63,906 bases of DNA from Candidatus Celaenobacter antarcticus (GTDB taxonomy: Bacteria; Cloacimonadota; Cloacimonadia; JGIOTU-2): NCBI GenBank assembly GCA_030765865.1, contig JAVCDK010000152.1:1-63906 (forward strand), written 5' to 3'. Each line of letters begins with the position of its first letter. Position 1 is the stretch's first letter. Of this stretch, positions 18,244 to 25,867 are shown one piece after another. Below the pieces are notes generated by a model. The model was given only the letters and a program-made list of their open reading frames with translations. It was not told the DNA's origin and ran no database searches. Position numbers and translations under genes: made by a program.

Positions 18244-18265
18244 GTGACCCGCCTTTATAGGTTTT
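18244..18265 (-). promoter_or_regulatory. Conserved leader upstream of the second beta-helix gene
   Basis: Minus strand AAACCTATAAAGGCGGGTCA precedes the ATG, nearly matching the leader at 17007-17030. It holds the likely ribosome site (AAAGG). A promoter further upstream could not be assigned with confidence. Confidence 0.45.
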
Positions 18266-18653
18266 ATCGCGAGTTAATTATATTTTTTCATATTTTAACT
18301 TCCATACCAAAATTTAATAGAGCACCAAAAATAAATACAAATAGACAATAAATTGAATTTGTTAGAGTTTTAGTTTAGCTGTCAATTTTTTATCTCCTCA
18401 CACGAGTCTGGAAAATATATTAGAATGTTTAAAAAGCATTGCTAAAGAAGGGAACAGTTAAATTTGCTTCGCATTTAACACCCTAAAGCTTTAGCAACGA
18501 GGGATTCCATCAATTTAATTTTTTTGCCCATTTTTTTTATATTATTTTTAACCTTCCTCTGTGTTCTCTGTGGTTATATTCTTTTTGTTTTAGCTTTATA
18601 CGAGTTATTATCAGTTATGAGATTCAAATTCATTTCATCCATACTTTTTCAAC
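18266..18653. other. Intergenic stretch of about 390 bases
   Basis: AT-rich, without a plausible gene on either strand. It must hold the promoter of the leftward beta-helix pair, but no clear -35/-10 pair was found. The one strong structure is the nested hairpin at 18439-18497. Confidence 0.5.
18439..18497 (-). terminator. Nested palindrome, probable terminator on the minus strand
   Basis: Outer arms TTGCTAAAG (18439-18447) and CTTTAGCAA (18489-18497) pair perfectly. GGG/CCC (18450-18452, 18481-18483) and an inner GTTAAAT/ATTTAAC stem (18457-18463, 18473-18479) lie inside. Read on the minus strand the structure is followed by TGCTTTTTAAAC, which fits a rho-independent terminator for the leftward remnant gene ending at 18654. 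The design resembles the nested hairpin at 22497-22548. Confidence 0.5.
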
Positions 18654-18950
18654 CTATCCAAACAACTTTCCCTGTACTGTGCATAGCTCCTTATACACCA
18701 TCATCTTTTTTGTGATGCCGTACTTTTTGCATAGCTCATCAAAATATTGATAAAGTTCCTGAGCGTGAGGAACTGTACACTGATATTGCTCACCATATCG
18801 GATATTGTATTTCATTCTTGTGCCCTGAAAAAGCTCATCCAATTTCGCATAAAGATATTCCCGCTGTCCGCCGCGAAGCAACACGCCAAACCAGGCATCG
18901 GGTTGTTTAACGTAATTGAGAATTGTTTTTGCGCGAATTTTTTTGATCAT
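18654..18950 (-). pseudogene. Internally deleted remnant of an SPL-type radical SAM protein
   Basis: 98 residues in an open frame. The first about 20 residues (KTILNYVKQPDAWFGV) look like the start of spore-photoproduct-lyase-type radical SAM proteins, just before the region that normally reads N.YRGC.HGCIYC. The next residues (RGGQREYLYAKLDELFQG, then RYGEQYQC) look like the C-terminal end of the same family. The whole core, including the CxxxCxxC cluster motif and the SAM-binding barrel, is missing, while the frame stays open. The family assignment is from memory of conserved sequence and is moderately sure. It may be a decaying gene or a small protein that has kept only the ends. Confidence 0.5.
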
Positions 18951-19008
18951 ACATTCACATATTTTTTCTGATCCAAATATTTTCAGCCCAATTCTCTCAA
19001 TCCCTGTT

Positions 19009-19860
19009 TTATTCTAAAATGTTTTTTATCTTCGCTTCAGTAACTGCGCTCATCTCCTCATTATTTATTATAATATACATATCCCGCGCTCGAATATAGC
19101 AGCTCAGTGCCATCTCCGTATCACCAAGATTCTCGTACGCAACGCCCATTGCATACACATCATCAGCCAGTCCGCTTGTGTTTTCTATGAGTTGATCATA
19201 TTCATGGGCAACTTCGAAAAATTCTATTGCCTTTCCCCATTGCTTCTCTTTGCTCAACGCATAACCAAGGGTATATGCAGCATAGGAAACAATCTTTGGG
19301 TCATCGAGCTTATTCTTCTTGAACATCGAACGCAACCCGGAAATATTGTGTTTGATCTTCTCAAACTCATTTTGATAGGGCTGACCTGTCTTAAGCAGCC
19401 CCAATAAGCGATATGAAAACAGCTCCGTCTGCATCTCCTTTTGTGATGTCTCTACTGCAAGGGATAATGTTATCACTCTGCCGTATTCTTCCTTATCAAA
19501 AGCAACTTCCATCTGAAGGAGGTAGAGAAGCGGGATGAAATCCGGAGCATTGTTGTGGGCAATGACAGACATCTTCATATACCACGTGTCGTACAACTCC
19601 ATATTATCGAGATAATAATACTGCCGTGCCACTGCTAGACCGGAAATGATGATCCCCTTCAGGTTGTCCACACTGGTATAGAGATCGAATGCTTTTTCAA
19701 AAAGAAGCTGCGCCTGCGGATAATAGCTGACGGCTTCTGCATTTTGTGCGCGCTTCATGGCATCATTTGCATCCTTTGTGGATTGCAGGTCTACATACTT
19801 TGGAAGACTCGAACAGGCAACAAGCGCGATTATTCCGACAAATAATATTATTTTTTTCAT
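19009..19860 (-). CDS. Lipoprotein with TPR-like helices, in MCE transporter operon
   Basis: 283 residues. A lipoprotein signal is clear (MKKIILFVGIIALVAC with Cys16 as the lipid site, followed by SS). The rest is helical with tetratricopeptide-like repeats, for instance AEAVSYYPQAQLLFEKAFDL (about 43-62), ALSKEKQWGKAIEFFEVAHE and YENLGDTEMALSCYIRARDM. Its start overlaps the stop of the MlaD-like gene by four bases, so it belongs to the same operon (order on the minus strand: permease, ATPase, MCE protein, this gene). A periplasmic helper that holds the MCE complex to a membrane is a reasonable guess; no specific family is recognised. Confidence 0.72.
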   Translation of the reverse strand: MKKIILFVGIIALVACSSLPKYVDLQSTKDANDAMKRAQNAEAVSYYPQAQLLFEKAFDLYTSVDNLKGIIISGLAVARQYYYLDNMELYDTWYMKMSVIAHNNAPDFIPLLYLLQMEVAFDKEEYGRVITLSLAVETSQKEMQTELFSYRLLGLLKTGQPYQNEFEKIKHNISGLRSMFKKNKLDDPKIVSYAAYTLGYALSKEKQWGKAIEFFEVAHEYDQLIENTSGLADDVYAMGVAYENLGDTEMALSCYIRARDMYIIINNEEMSAVTEAKIKNILE

Positions 19861-20903
19861 TGGTCTAAATCCATTAATCTAATTTTTGTGTTCTTTTGCT
19901 GGGTAGGAGCTTCCTCTTTGATGCCTCCGCGCAGGAAGGGATTATTGTTAACGGCTTCCAGCGTTTTCTGCGCAGTTTGCAAGGCGACCTTGCTTTTTGC
20001 TAAAATGTCTGCAAATTCAGGCATCTGCATATACATAAATTCGAGTATCTTGTTCATAGAAACAAGATTTTCATTAAGAGAAAGCAGCATGTCCTTCATA
20101 GGATATATGAGATTTTCTTTATCGGGATCGATCAGCTTTACTATGAGACCATCAGGATTTTTGTAATTTGCAAGCATTTCATCAAGCTGTGCTGCAGTGC
20201 CCTTGAAATCTTCAGTGAGATCTGCGACATTGCTGAGAATACGGAATATTGCGCCATCTTCAGGGTTATTGTCCTCTTGCAGAGATGTCAATATTGCATT
20301 GACATTCTCCAATGACACATCCATTTTATCCGTCATATTAGCAAGATTGTACACCATTCTGAAAAGCGCTCCCTGTTCCGGATTGTCATCCTGAGTGAGG
20401 TTATACAAGAGCTGGTCCACATTTTTCAGCACGGATTCCATCATATCACCCCTCTTCTTAACAAATCCTTCTTTGAGCAATCTCTCTCCTTCCGGCGTAT
20501 CAAGGGAAGGAATGTACTCGCCTTCTGCCAGCACTTTGCTCCAATCGGGTCCTTGCAGAAATTCCATTGTGCTTTTCCCGGTTAAAGGACTAGTAGCTTT
20601 GAAAATTGCCGAATTTTCTACAATTTTGTCTCTAAATTCCTTATACACAACCAGTTCGGCATCTATTTGATTATTAACATTTAGAGTATATTTCTTCAAT
20701 TTTCCGATTTCGTATCCCTTGAAATACAGCTTCGTCGAGCTTGACAGTCCTGTTGCGTCCACAAATTGGGTAGTGAAATAGTATTTCTTATCAAAAATTC
20801 GTTTGGAGATTGCAACGACTACAAGCGTAAAAATGAGCGCCAATACCGCAAAAAAGAAAAACATTCCCACAATCTTATCTGTATGTTTGAATTTAAACTT
20901 CAT
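19857..20903 (-). CDS. mlaD: MlaD-family MCE-domain protein
   Basis: 348 residues. One N-terminal transmembrane helix (about 12-34) anchors the protein in the inner membrane. It is followed by a single MCE domain (about 40-120: YYFTTQFVDATGLSSSTKLY, YKGYEIG-type turn, STMEFLQG). The long C-terminal part is helical and contains two similar units, DDNPEQGALFRMVYNLANMT and EDNNPEDGAIFRILSNVADL, about 40 residues apart. MCE proteins form hexamers that carry phospholipids between inner and outer membrane. It overlaps the ATPase gene by 11 bases and the lipoprotein gene by four. Confidence 0.85.
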   Translation of the reverse strand: MKFKFKHTDKIVGMFFFFAVLALIFTLVVVAISKRIFDKKYYFTTQFVDATGLSSSTKLYFKGYEIGKLKKYTLNVNNQIDAELVVYKEFRDKIVENSAIFKATSPLTGKSTMEFLQGPDWSKVLAEGEYIPSLDTPEGERLLKEGFVKKRGDMMESVLKNVDQLLYNLTQDDNPEQGALFRMVYNLANMTDKMDVSLENVNAILTSLQEDNNPEDGAIFRILSNVADLTEDFKGTAAQLDEMLANYKNPDGLIVKLIDPDKENLIYPMKDMLLSLNENLVSMNKILEFMYMQMPEFADILAKSKVALQTAQKTLEAVNNNPFLRGGIKEEAPTQQKNTKIRLMDLDQ

Positions 20904-21639
20904 CTTCGACTCCTAATAAGTCTGATAATATATCTAATTTTTTTATTTCTTTTAAAAAATCTTTATCTTGAGCATGCATAATTTTCTTGATCGAGCCCTT
21001 CTCAATATGCACCACCTGGTCGGCAATGGATTTAATAACATCATAGGAATTGCTTGCGATGATTAAGGTCATGCCTTCTTTTTTTATATTTTTCAATAAA
21101 TTTATTACTTTGATCTGATTTCTGATGTCCAAATTAAAAAGTGGTTTGTTGATGATAATGATTTCAGGATGAGTAATAAGCGCACGTATGAGTGACAGTA
21201 TTTTTTTCGATGTATAGGAAATAAAGGCAGGACGTTTTTCAAGAACTGGGGGTACATCAAAATACTCACAATAATCCTTGATCTCTTTCATGACCTTTGC
21301 CTTCACAAATTTCTTTGCATAGAATTTTACCGGCAATAGCAGGTTTTCAAGAACAGTCAGGTTTGAAAGAAACGCACCTTCCTGAAAAACAAAGGATATC
21401 TTCTTTCTCAAATCTACAACTTCATCTTCAGTTTTAGAATAAATATCTTTCCCTGCAATAAATACTGTTCCGCCAGCAGGATGATAAAATTCACCGAGCA
21501 CATTCAGTAAAATACCGTTATAGTAGCCATACGATCCGATAATTATGCAGGACTGATGCTCTTCAATAGAAAAAGAAATATTCTTCATGATGATGTCTTC
21601 ATCAATATCAACAGACAGATTTTTAATTTCTACTTTCAT
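20893..21639 (-). CDS. mlaF: MlaF-type ABC ATPase with all catalytic motifs lost
   Basis: 248 residues with the general layout of an ABC nucleotide-binding domain and an open, undamaged frame. The Walker A loop reads GSYGYYNG (35-42), so the Lys and Ser/Thr are Asn and Gly. The signature LSGGQ is ISYTS (140-144). Walker B is IIIINKP, with Asn164 and Lys165 in place of Asp and the catalytic Glu. The switch histidine is Asn197 (ASNSYD). The Q-loop glutamine (Q86 in FVFQEGAF) remains. ATP hydrolysis by the usual route is not possible. The gene sits five bases after the permease and overlaps the MCE gene, so it is probably still made as a structural partner. The operon context, rather than its activity, gives the family name. 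Confidence 0.8.
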   Translation of the reverse strand: MKVEIKNLSVDIDEDIIMKNISFSIEEHQSCIIIGSYGYYNGILLNVLGEFYHPAGGTVFIAGKDIYSKTEDEVVDLRKKISFVFQEGAFLSNLTVLENLLLPVKFYAKKFVKAKVMKEIKDYCEYFDVPPVLEKRPAFISYTSKKILSLIRALITHPEIIIINKPLFNLDIRNQIKVINLLKNIKKEGMTLIIASNSYDVIKSIADQVVHIEKGSIKKIMHAQDKDFLKEIKKLDILSDLLGVEDEV

Positions 21640-21643
21640 AATT

Positions 21644-22429
21644 TTATAAAATATAAAAAAGTACTGTAATTATTATATCAAACACAACCACCGCTATCAC
21701 TGAGGATACTGCCGCTTTTATTGTGTGTTGAGGAACCTCGGTCGATGCGGTGGTCACCTTCAAGCCCTGATAGCAGGATATGAGCGCAATAGCTGTGCCG
21801 AATACAATGGATTTGACCACAAAAATTATTATATCTACAAAGGACAGATGATATAAGAACTGGTTGACGAAATAACCAAAATTGATCGGGTAGAAAATCG
21901 TTGAAAAAAGCCACCCTCCGATTACTGCTGCAAGATTGAAGTAGATAGTCAGCAAAAACACAGCAACAACGACACCGATAAAACGGGACACTACAAGATA
22001 GGAAATCGGGGAAATACCAAATGACTGAAGAAGATTTATCTCGTTATTTACTATCATGTTGCCGAGTTCTGTGGAGATTGCTGTGCCGGATCTTGCGATT
22101 ACGATAAGTGCGGTGATAATGATGCTCAGCTCACGAATGACTACTGTGACGAGTATTACATAAACGAGCTGGCTCTGCCCAAATCCGCCGAGAATATAGT
22201 TCCCCTCAAGAATGATAAGTCCACCAATGCTCAGTGCAATGAAAATGATGAGGGGAAGCGCCTCGTAGCCGGTAAACATTATCTGGCGCAACAGGACGAT
22301 GAATCCTATTTGTTTTTGCCTGTGAAAGGTGAGGGTTTTACGAAAGACCTGCATCACAAATAGATAGAACTCTTTTGTGTTTTCAAGGCGCGTACGCAAC
22401 CCTATACCGGCAGAATCAAATAAACTCAA
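21644..22429 (-). CDS. mlaE: MlaE-type permease of the MCE lipid transporter
   Basis: About 261 residues with five or six hydrophobic helices. MlaE-family features include FTGYEALPLIIFIALSIGG, VIRELSIIITALIVIARSGT and TELGNMIVNNEINLLQSFGI. This integral inner-membrane protein forms the transport path with the MCE hexamer. A TTG at 22427-22429 is preferred as the start because AAGGAG lies five bases before it; an upstream in-frame TTG at 22453 lacks a good site. It is first in the operon, about 130 bases after htpG on the same strand. A TTGACA box lies at 22488-22493 on the minus strand, though its -10 element is not clear. Confidence 0.85.
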   Translation of the reverse strand: MSLFDSAGIGLRTRLENTKEFYLFVMQVFRKTLTFHRQKQIGFIVLLRQIMFTGYEALPLIIFIALSIGGLIILEGNYILGGFGQSQLVYVILVTVVIRELSIIITALIVIARSGTAISTELGNMIVNNEINLLQSFGISPISYLVVSRFIGVVVAVFLLTIYFNLAAVIGGWLFSTIFYPINFGYFVNQFLYHLSFVDIIIFVVKSIVFGTAIALISCYQGLKVTTASTEVPQHTIKAAVSSVIAVVVFDIIITVLFYIL

Positions 22430-22496
22430 ACATTCTCCTTGTTTTATATCCAAATTATGAAATTAAGTTTTAATCAAGCTGTTTTTTTGTCAACAA

Positions 22497-22548
22497 AGCC
22501 ATAAAGCAAAAGCGGCTGCACATGACAACCGCTTATTTATTTATGGCT
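22497..22548 (-). terminator. Nested hairpin after htpG, probable terminator
   Basis: Outer arms AGCCATAAA (22497-22505) and TTTATGGCT (22540-22548) pair perfectly. Inside them AAGCGG (22510-22515) pairs with CCGCTT (22529-22534). On the minus strand the inner stem is followed by TTGCTTT and the whole lies directly after the htpG stop at 22558. It probably separates htpG from the Mla operon. Confidence 0.6.
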
Positions 22549-22557
22549 TCTATCTTT

Positions 22558-24372
22558 TTACTCTATCATTTGCAATATTTTGTTTGATTTTTCGATGAAT
22601 GACTGAAGTTCTTTACCGGTAAGAGGTTTTTGCTCGATAAGCCCAAGCTCGTGAATATAGTTGCAGAGTAAAGCTACTTCTTGCGTTTTCCCTTTGTCGT
22701 TAAGTGCAAGTATCTTCTTTACAGTATCATTTTCACTATTCACGACCAGTGTGTGCTGTGCAAGCATATCAGTTGCTTCAGGATTTGCGAACTGGCTCAT
22801 CTCCTGAAAACGGCGCATGTGCTCATTAAATACAACCATTGCCGGAATGTCCTTCACCTTCAAGCTCTTTACTTCCACTGTAATTTTGTCGTTATTCAAT
22901 GCTTTCTCAAAGACTGCCTTGATCTTATCTGAAGGGGTTTTGTTATCCTGATCAACGATCTCCTTCTTGTCTTTGTTCACCATATTATCATTGATCTCGG
23001 AGTCGATACGCACAAAGGATACATTGCCCTTATCCATTTCTATTTTCTGGAATATGTGACCGTCCAGCACAGTCGGAGCAAATATCACTTCAATGCCCTG
23101 CTCTTTCATCATATTCAAATAGGTAACCTGAAGATCTTCGCTGGGTGCATAGTAAATTTTCTTCTGCTTGCCTTCCTGCGGATTTCTGAGAATATATTCA
23201 TCAACTGTGACGTAATCGCCTTTTGTGGTCTTGAAAATGAGCTGACCTATAAGGTTTTCGTAGAATTTTTCCTCGGTCAGCATTCCGTATTTAATGAAGT
23301 GATTGATATCATTCCACAAGCCCTCATAACGCTTCCTGTCTTCTTTGAAAATATCTTTGAGACTGTCCGCCACCTTCTTGATGATATACTGGGATATTTT
23401 CTTCACCTGTTTATCTTCCTGTAAAAAGCTGCGTGAGACGTTGAGGGGAATATCGGGAATATCCATTCCGCCGCGAAGCAAAAGCAAAAATTCCGGCACA
23501 ACGCCTTTCAGGTCATCTGCAACAAAGACATCGTGGCAAAAGAGTTTTATCTTACCCCGATTCAAATCAAAATCGATCTGATTAATTTTTGGGAAGTAGA
23601 GAATTCCTTCGAGCTTGAAAGGGAAATCCACATTTAGATGTACCCAGAAAAGCGGGTCTTCGTATTGATGGAAAAGTTCTTTATAAAATTCTTTGTATTC
23701 GCTCTCTTCGATGTCTTTTGGCTTCTTGTGCCAGAGTGCTTTTTGAATATTCACTATCTTCTTATCAAAGACGATCGGGAAGGGCATGAAATTACAGTAT
23801 TTCTCGATCAGCTCTTTTACTTTGAAGTTCTCGAGAAAATCCTCATTCTCTTTATTGAGATAAATAGTAACAGTAGTGCCCGGTTCTTTTAGTTTTCCCA
23901 CATCGAGCTGGAAATCAGTACTGCCTTCACACTCCCAGTATGCGGGTTCTGCACCCTTTTTAAATGAGAGGGAATCAATTGTAACTTTCTTTGCGACCAT
24001 AAATGATGAGTAGAATCCCAGTCCGAATTGCCCGATGAGTTTTCCCTGCCTGTCTTTGTACTTTTCTACAAAACCTTCTGCGCCGGAAAAGGCGATCTGG
24101 TTGATATATTTCTTGATCTCCTGCTGGGTCATGCCGATTCCGTTATCGATGATCTCGAGTGCTTTCTTGCGTTTGTTGATCTTCACTTCAACCTGAAGTT
24201 CATCTTTCTTCACATCGGGATCCATTGCTTCACGCTTGTTCATTGCATCAACTGCATTGGCGATAAGTTCTCTCAGGAAAATATCATGCTCGGAGTAGAG
24301 CCATTTTTTTATGATCGGAAAGATATTTTCAGTGTGAACTGTTAGTTTCCCCTGTTTTTTCTCTTGTGTCAT
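22558..24372 (-). CDS. htpG: Chaperone protein HtpG (Hsp90)
   Basis: 604 residues. The GHKL ATPase motifs are standard: LRELIANAVDAMNKRE (N-terminal), DNGIGMTQQEI, and IGQFGLGFYSSFMVA. The middle and C-terminal domains follow at usual length (for example GVVPEFLLLLRGGMDIPDIP with NVSRSFLQED). The ATG at 24372 has GAGGAA seven bases upstream; a TTG five codons earlier overlaps that site and is rejected. HtpG is an ATP-dependent dimeric cytosolic chaperone. A sigma70-like promoter lies just upstream (24403-24430). The first 20 codons and promoter are duplicated 700 bases upstream. Confidence 0.95.
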   Translation of the reverse strand: MTQEKKQGKLTVHTENIFPIIKKWLYSEHDIFLRELIANAVDAMNKREAMDPDVKKDELQVEVKINKRKKALEIIDNGIGMTQQEIKKYINQIAFSGAEGFVEKYKDRQGKLIGQFGLGFYSSFMVAKKVTIDSLSFKKGAEPAYWECEGSTDFQLDVGKLKEPGTTVTIYLNKENEDFLENFKVKELIEKYCNFMPFPIVFDKKIVNIQKALWHKKPKDIEESEYKEFYKELFHQYEDPLFWVHLNVDFPFKLEGILYFPKINQIDFDLNRGKIKLFCHDVFVADDLKGVVPEFLLLLRGGMDIPDIPLNVSRSFLQEDKQVKKISQYIIKKVADSLKDIFKEDRKRYEGLWNDINHFIKYGMLTEEKFYENLIGQLIFKTTKGDYVTVDEYILRNPQEGKQKKIYYAPSEDLQVTYLNMMKEQGIEVIFAPTVLDGHIFQKIEMDKGNVSFVRIDSEINDNMVNKDKKEIVDQDNKTPSDKIKAVFEKALNNDKITVEVKSLKVKDIPAMVVFNEHMRRFQEMSQFANPEATDMLAQHTLVVNSENDTVKKILALNDKGKTQEVALLCNYIHELGLIEQKPLTGKELQSFIEKSNKILQMIE

Positions 24373-24402
24373 AGGTTGGTTCCTCAATTATTTTTAACTG
24401 AT

Positions 24403-24430
24403 AATATAGGTTAGAAAAATGAGATGTCAA
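24403..24430 (-). promoter_or_regulatory. Promoter of htpG
   Basis: On the minus strand TTGACA (24430-24425) is followed after 16 bases by TATATT (24408-24403), about 30 bases before the htpG ATG. No CIRCE-type inverted repeat was found. The same boxes recur in the duplicated copy at 25122-25150. Confidence 0.65.
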
Positions 24431-24458
24431 AGAAGAATGAAAGTGTTAATACTCCTGC

Positions 24459-25007
24459 TCAATCCTCATACACATAACACCCGGCTCTGGTTGGATGATC
24501 TTTAACATAACTTTGATTCGGCACCTTTCTGATGAGCCACATGATAAGGAGATCTCCGCCAGCAAATAGGAGAAAAAGCAACCCGAATATGAATATCACG
24601 CCCATATGAAATATGAGTCCCAGCAAAATCGGGATCAATCCCAAAATCACAGCAGGTGCAATAAGCGCCAGGCGATAGTAAAGTGCTCGTAGGGCTTTGC
24701 TATAATGCGCATATGGTGTGATAGTATCCCATTGAATTCCAACATGTACATATTTGAATCCTTTCTCTCCAAAAATACCAAAAACCATCGCGTGAATAAC
24801 TTCATGGAGAAAGATACCCATAATTATAACCGGAAGAAAAAGCCACCATCCAAAGACTATCTTTCGAGCAGCATAAAAAAGATTCATTACCCCATAAAGA
24901 TAGATATAAAAGGGAATAAGCAGGGCGATGATGATGAGAAGTATTGGTATGCAAAGTATGCTTGCCTTGAACATACCAACAGAAATATCTTTAGTTTTGC
25001 TCATCAT
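24459..25007 (-). CDS. DUF3267-type membrane protein with metalloprotease motif
   Basis: 182 residues, four hydrophobic segments (about 15-37, 48-66, 108-130, 132-153). An HEVIH motif, the HExxH zinc-site signature, lies at the end of the second (MGIFLHEVIHAMVFGIFG), and GFKYVHVGIQWDTITPYAHY follows. This is the layout of the DUF3267 putative zincin family, membrane proteins thought to be peptidases. Another ATG one codon upstream is included as the first residue. The stretch before it is a duplicated htpG promoter and 5' fragment, so the gene is probably driven by a copy of the htpG promoter. Substrate unknown. Confidence 0.75.
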   Translation of the reverse strand: MMSKTKDISVGMFKASILCIPILLIIIALLIPFYIYLYGVMNLFYAARKIVFGWWLFLPVIIMGIFLHEVIHAMVFGIFGEKGFKYVHVGIQWDTITPYAHYSKALRALYYRLALIAPAVILGLIPILLGLIFHMGVIFIFGLLFLLFAGGDLLIMWLIRKVPNQSYVKDHPTRAGCYVYED

Positions 25008-25020
25008 GCTCAGAGTAGAG

Positions 25021-25092
25021 TTATCTCCTTATTATTGGAAAGATATTTTCAGTGTGAACTGTTAGTTTCCCTTGTTTTTTCTCTTGTGCCAT
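25021..25092 (-). pseudogene. Truncated copy of htpG 5' end (23 codons)
   Basis: Minus-strand reading from the ATG at 25092 gives MAQEKKQGKLTVHTENIF, then PIIRR and a TAA stop. The real HtpG starts MTQEKKQGKLTVHTENIF and then PIIKKW. The match stops right there. The tail contains AAGGAGATAA, about 17 bases before the next ATG, which could help translation of the downstream metalloprotease-like gene. It could act as a leader peptide, but it is most simply an htpG fragment. Confidence 0.75.
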
Positions 25093-25127
25093 AGGTCGAT
25101 TCCTCAAATATTTTAACTGATAATATA
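25030..25127 (-). repeat. Direct repeat of the htpG promoter/5' region (second copy)
   Basis: About 100 bases match 24310-24408 with only a handful of substitutions and one or two indels, in the same orientation. The copies flank the DUF3267-type gene, so a segment was duplicated or inserted there. Confidence 0.8.
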
Positions 25128-25150
25128 GGTGTTTGGGGGACTTATGTCAA
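25122..25150 (-). promoter_or_regulatory. Duplicated htpG-type promoter before the DUF3267-type gene
   Basis: TTGACA (25150-25145) and TATATT (25127-25122) are separated by 17 bases on the minus strand. The spacer differs fully from the htpG copy while both boxes are kept, which suggests selection for promoter function. Confidence 0.65.
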
Positions 25151-25192
25151 AAGAGATTTGATATAATGAACAGCATAATAAATATATCTATA

Positions 25193-25762
25193 CTAATCTT
25201 TATTTATAATACTGTCATAATACCTGGCGTGCTTACCCAAATTACAATCCCGGCAGGATGTAACTAGGTTATCAAGTTTATCTGATCCCCCCAGCTTCTT
25301 TGGTAAAATATGATCAACAACTAAAATGATTTTATTATTCTTAACATTTCTACCACAGTACTGACATGTAAAATTGTCTCTCTCAAAAACCTTAAAACGT
25401 TGGGAAAGAGATAATCTGTTAATACGTCTTGTTATTCCTAACGAATACAAAAAATCGTCAATTATAATAAGTTTTCTTTTTAACAACTTGCTTCTTTTCA
25501 ACTTTTTCTCTAATTCAAATGGTCGTTCTTTACCTATGTATTTAAATTTCACTTTATCACTTTCTCTATATGCAAGATAATAATAATACCTTCCGCCTCT
25601 TTTTTTTGGTTGTATACTACCTTTGGATGGGAGGTCCTTTAATTCTTCAAGTATCTTATTCTTACAATTCCTATAATATTTTATGAAAGCCATAACAATT
25701 TTATCATACGGAACTATATTTTCGATATCAATTTTAGTAATATTGTCTATAATTTTATTCAT
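25193..25762 (-). CDS. HNH endonuclease with N-terminal DUF6788-like segment
   Basis: 189 residues. The C-terminal third is an HNH/McrA-type nuclease: CQYCGR, then VVDHILPKKLGGSDKLDNLV (catalytic His in DHI, Asn in DN), then CRDCNLGKH, giving two CxxC zinc pairs. The centre has GSIQPKKRGGRYYYYLAYRE and KYIGK, which resembles a short domain (DUF6788-like) often found in mobile or viral genes. The gene is AT-rich and stands alone between a duplicated htpG fragment and a metal exporter. It could be a small homing or defence nuclease. Confidence 0.72.
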   Translation of the reverse strand: MNKIIDNITKIDIENIVPYDKIVMAFIKYYRNCKNKILEELKDLPSKGSIQPKKRGGRYYYYLAYRESDKVKFKYIGKERPFELEKKLKRSKLLKRKLIIIDDFLYSLGITRRINRLSLSQRFKVFERDNFTCQYCGRNVKNNKIILVVDHILPKKLGGSDKLDNLVTSCRDCNLGKHARYYDSIINKD

Positions 25763-25867
25763 AAATATCCAGATACATAAATTAGCCTGATTTATTTATA
25801 ATACAATTAAATCAAACCACATAACTCTTTCGTCAACTTTATCTTATTGCTCATATCTATTATTCTC

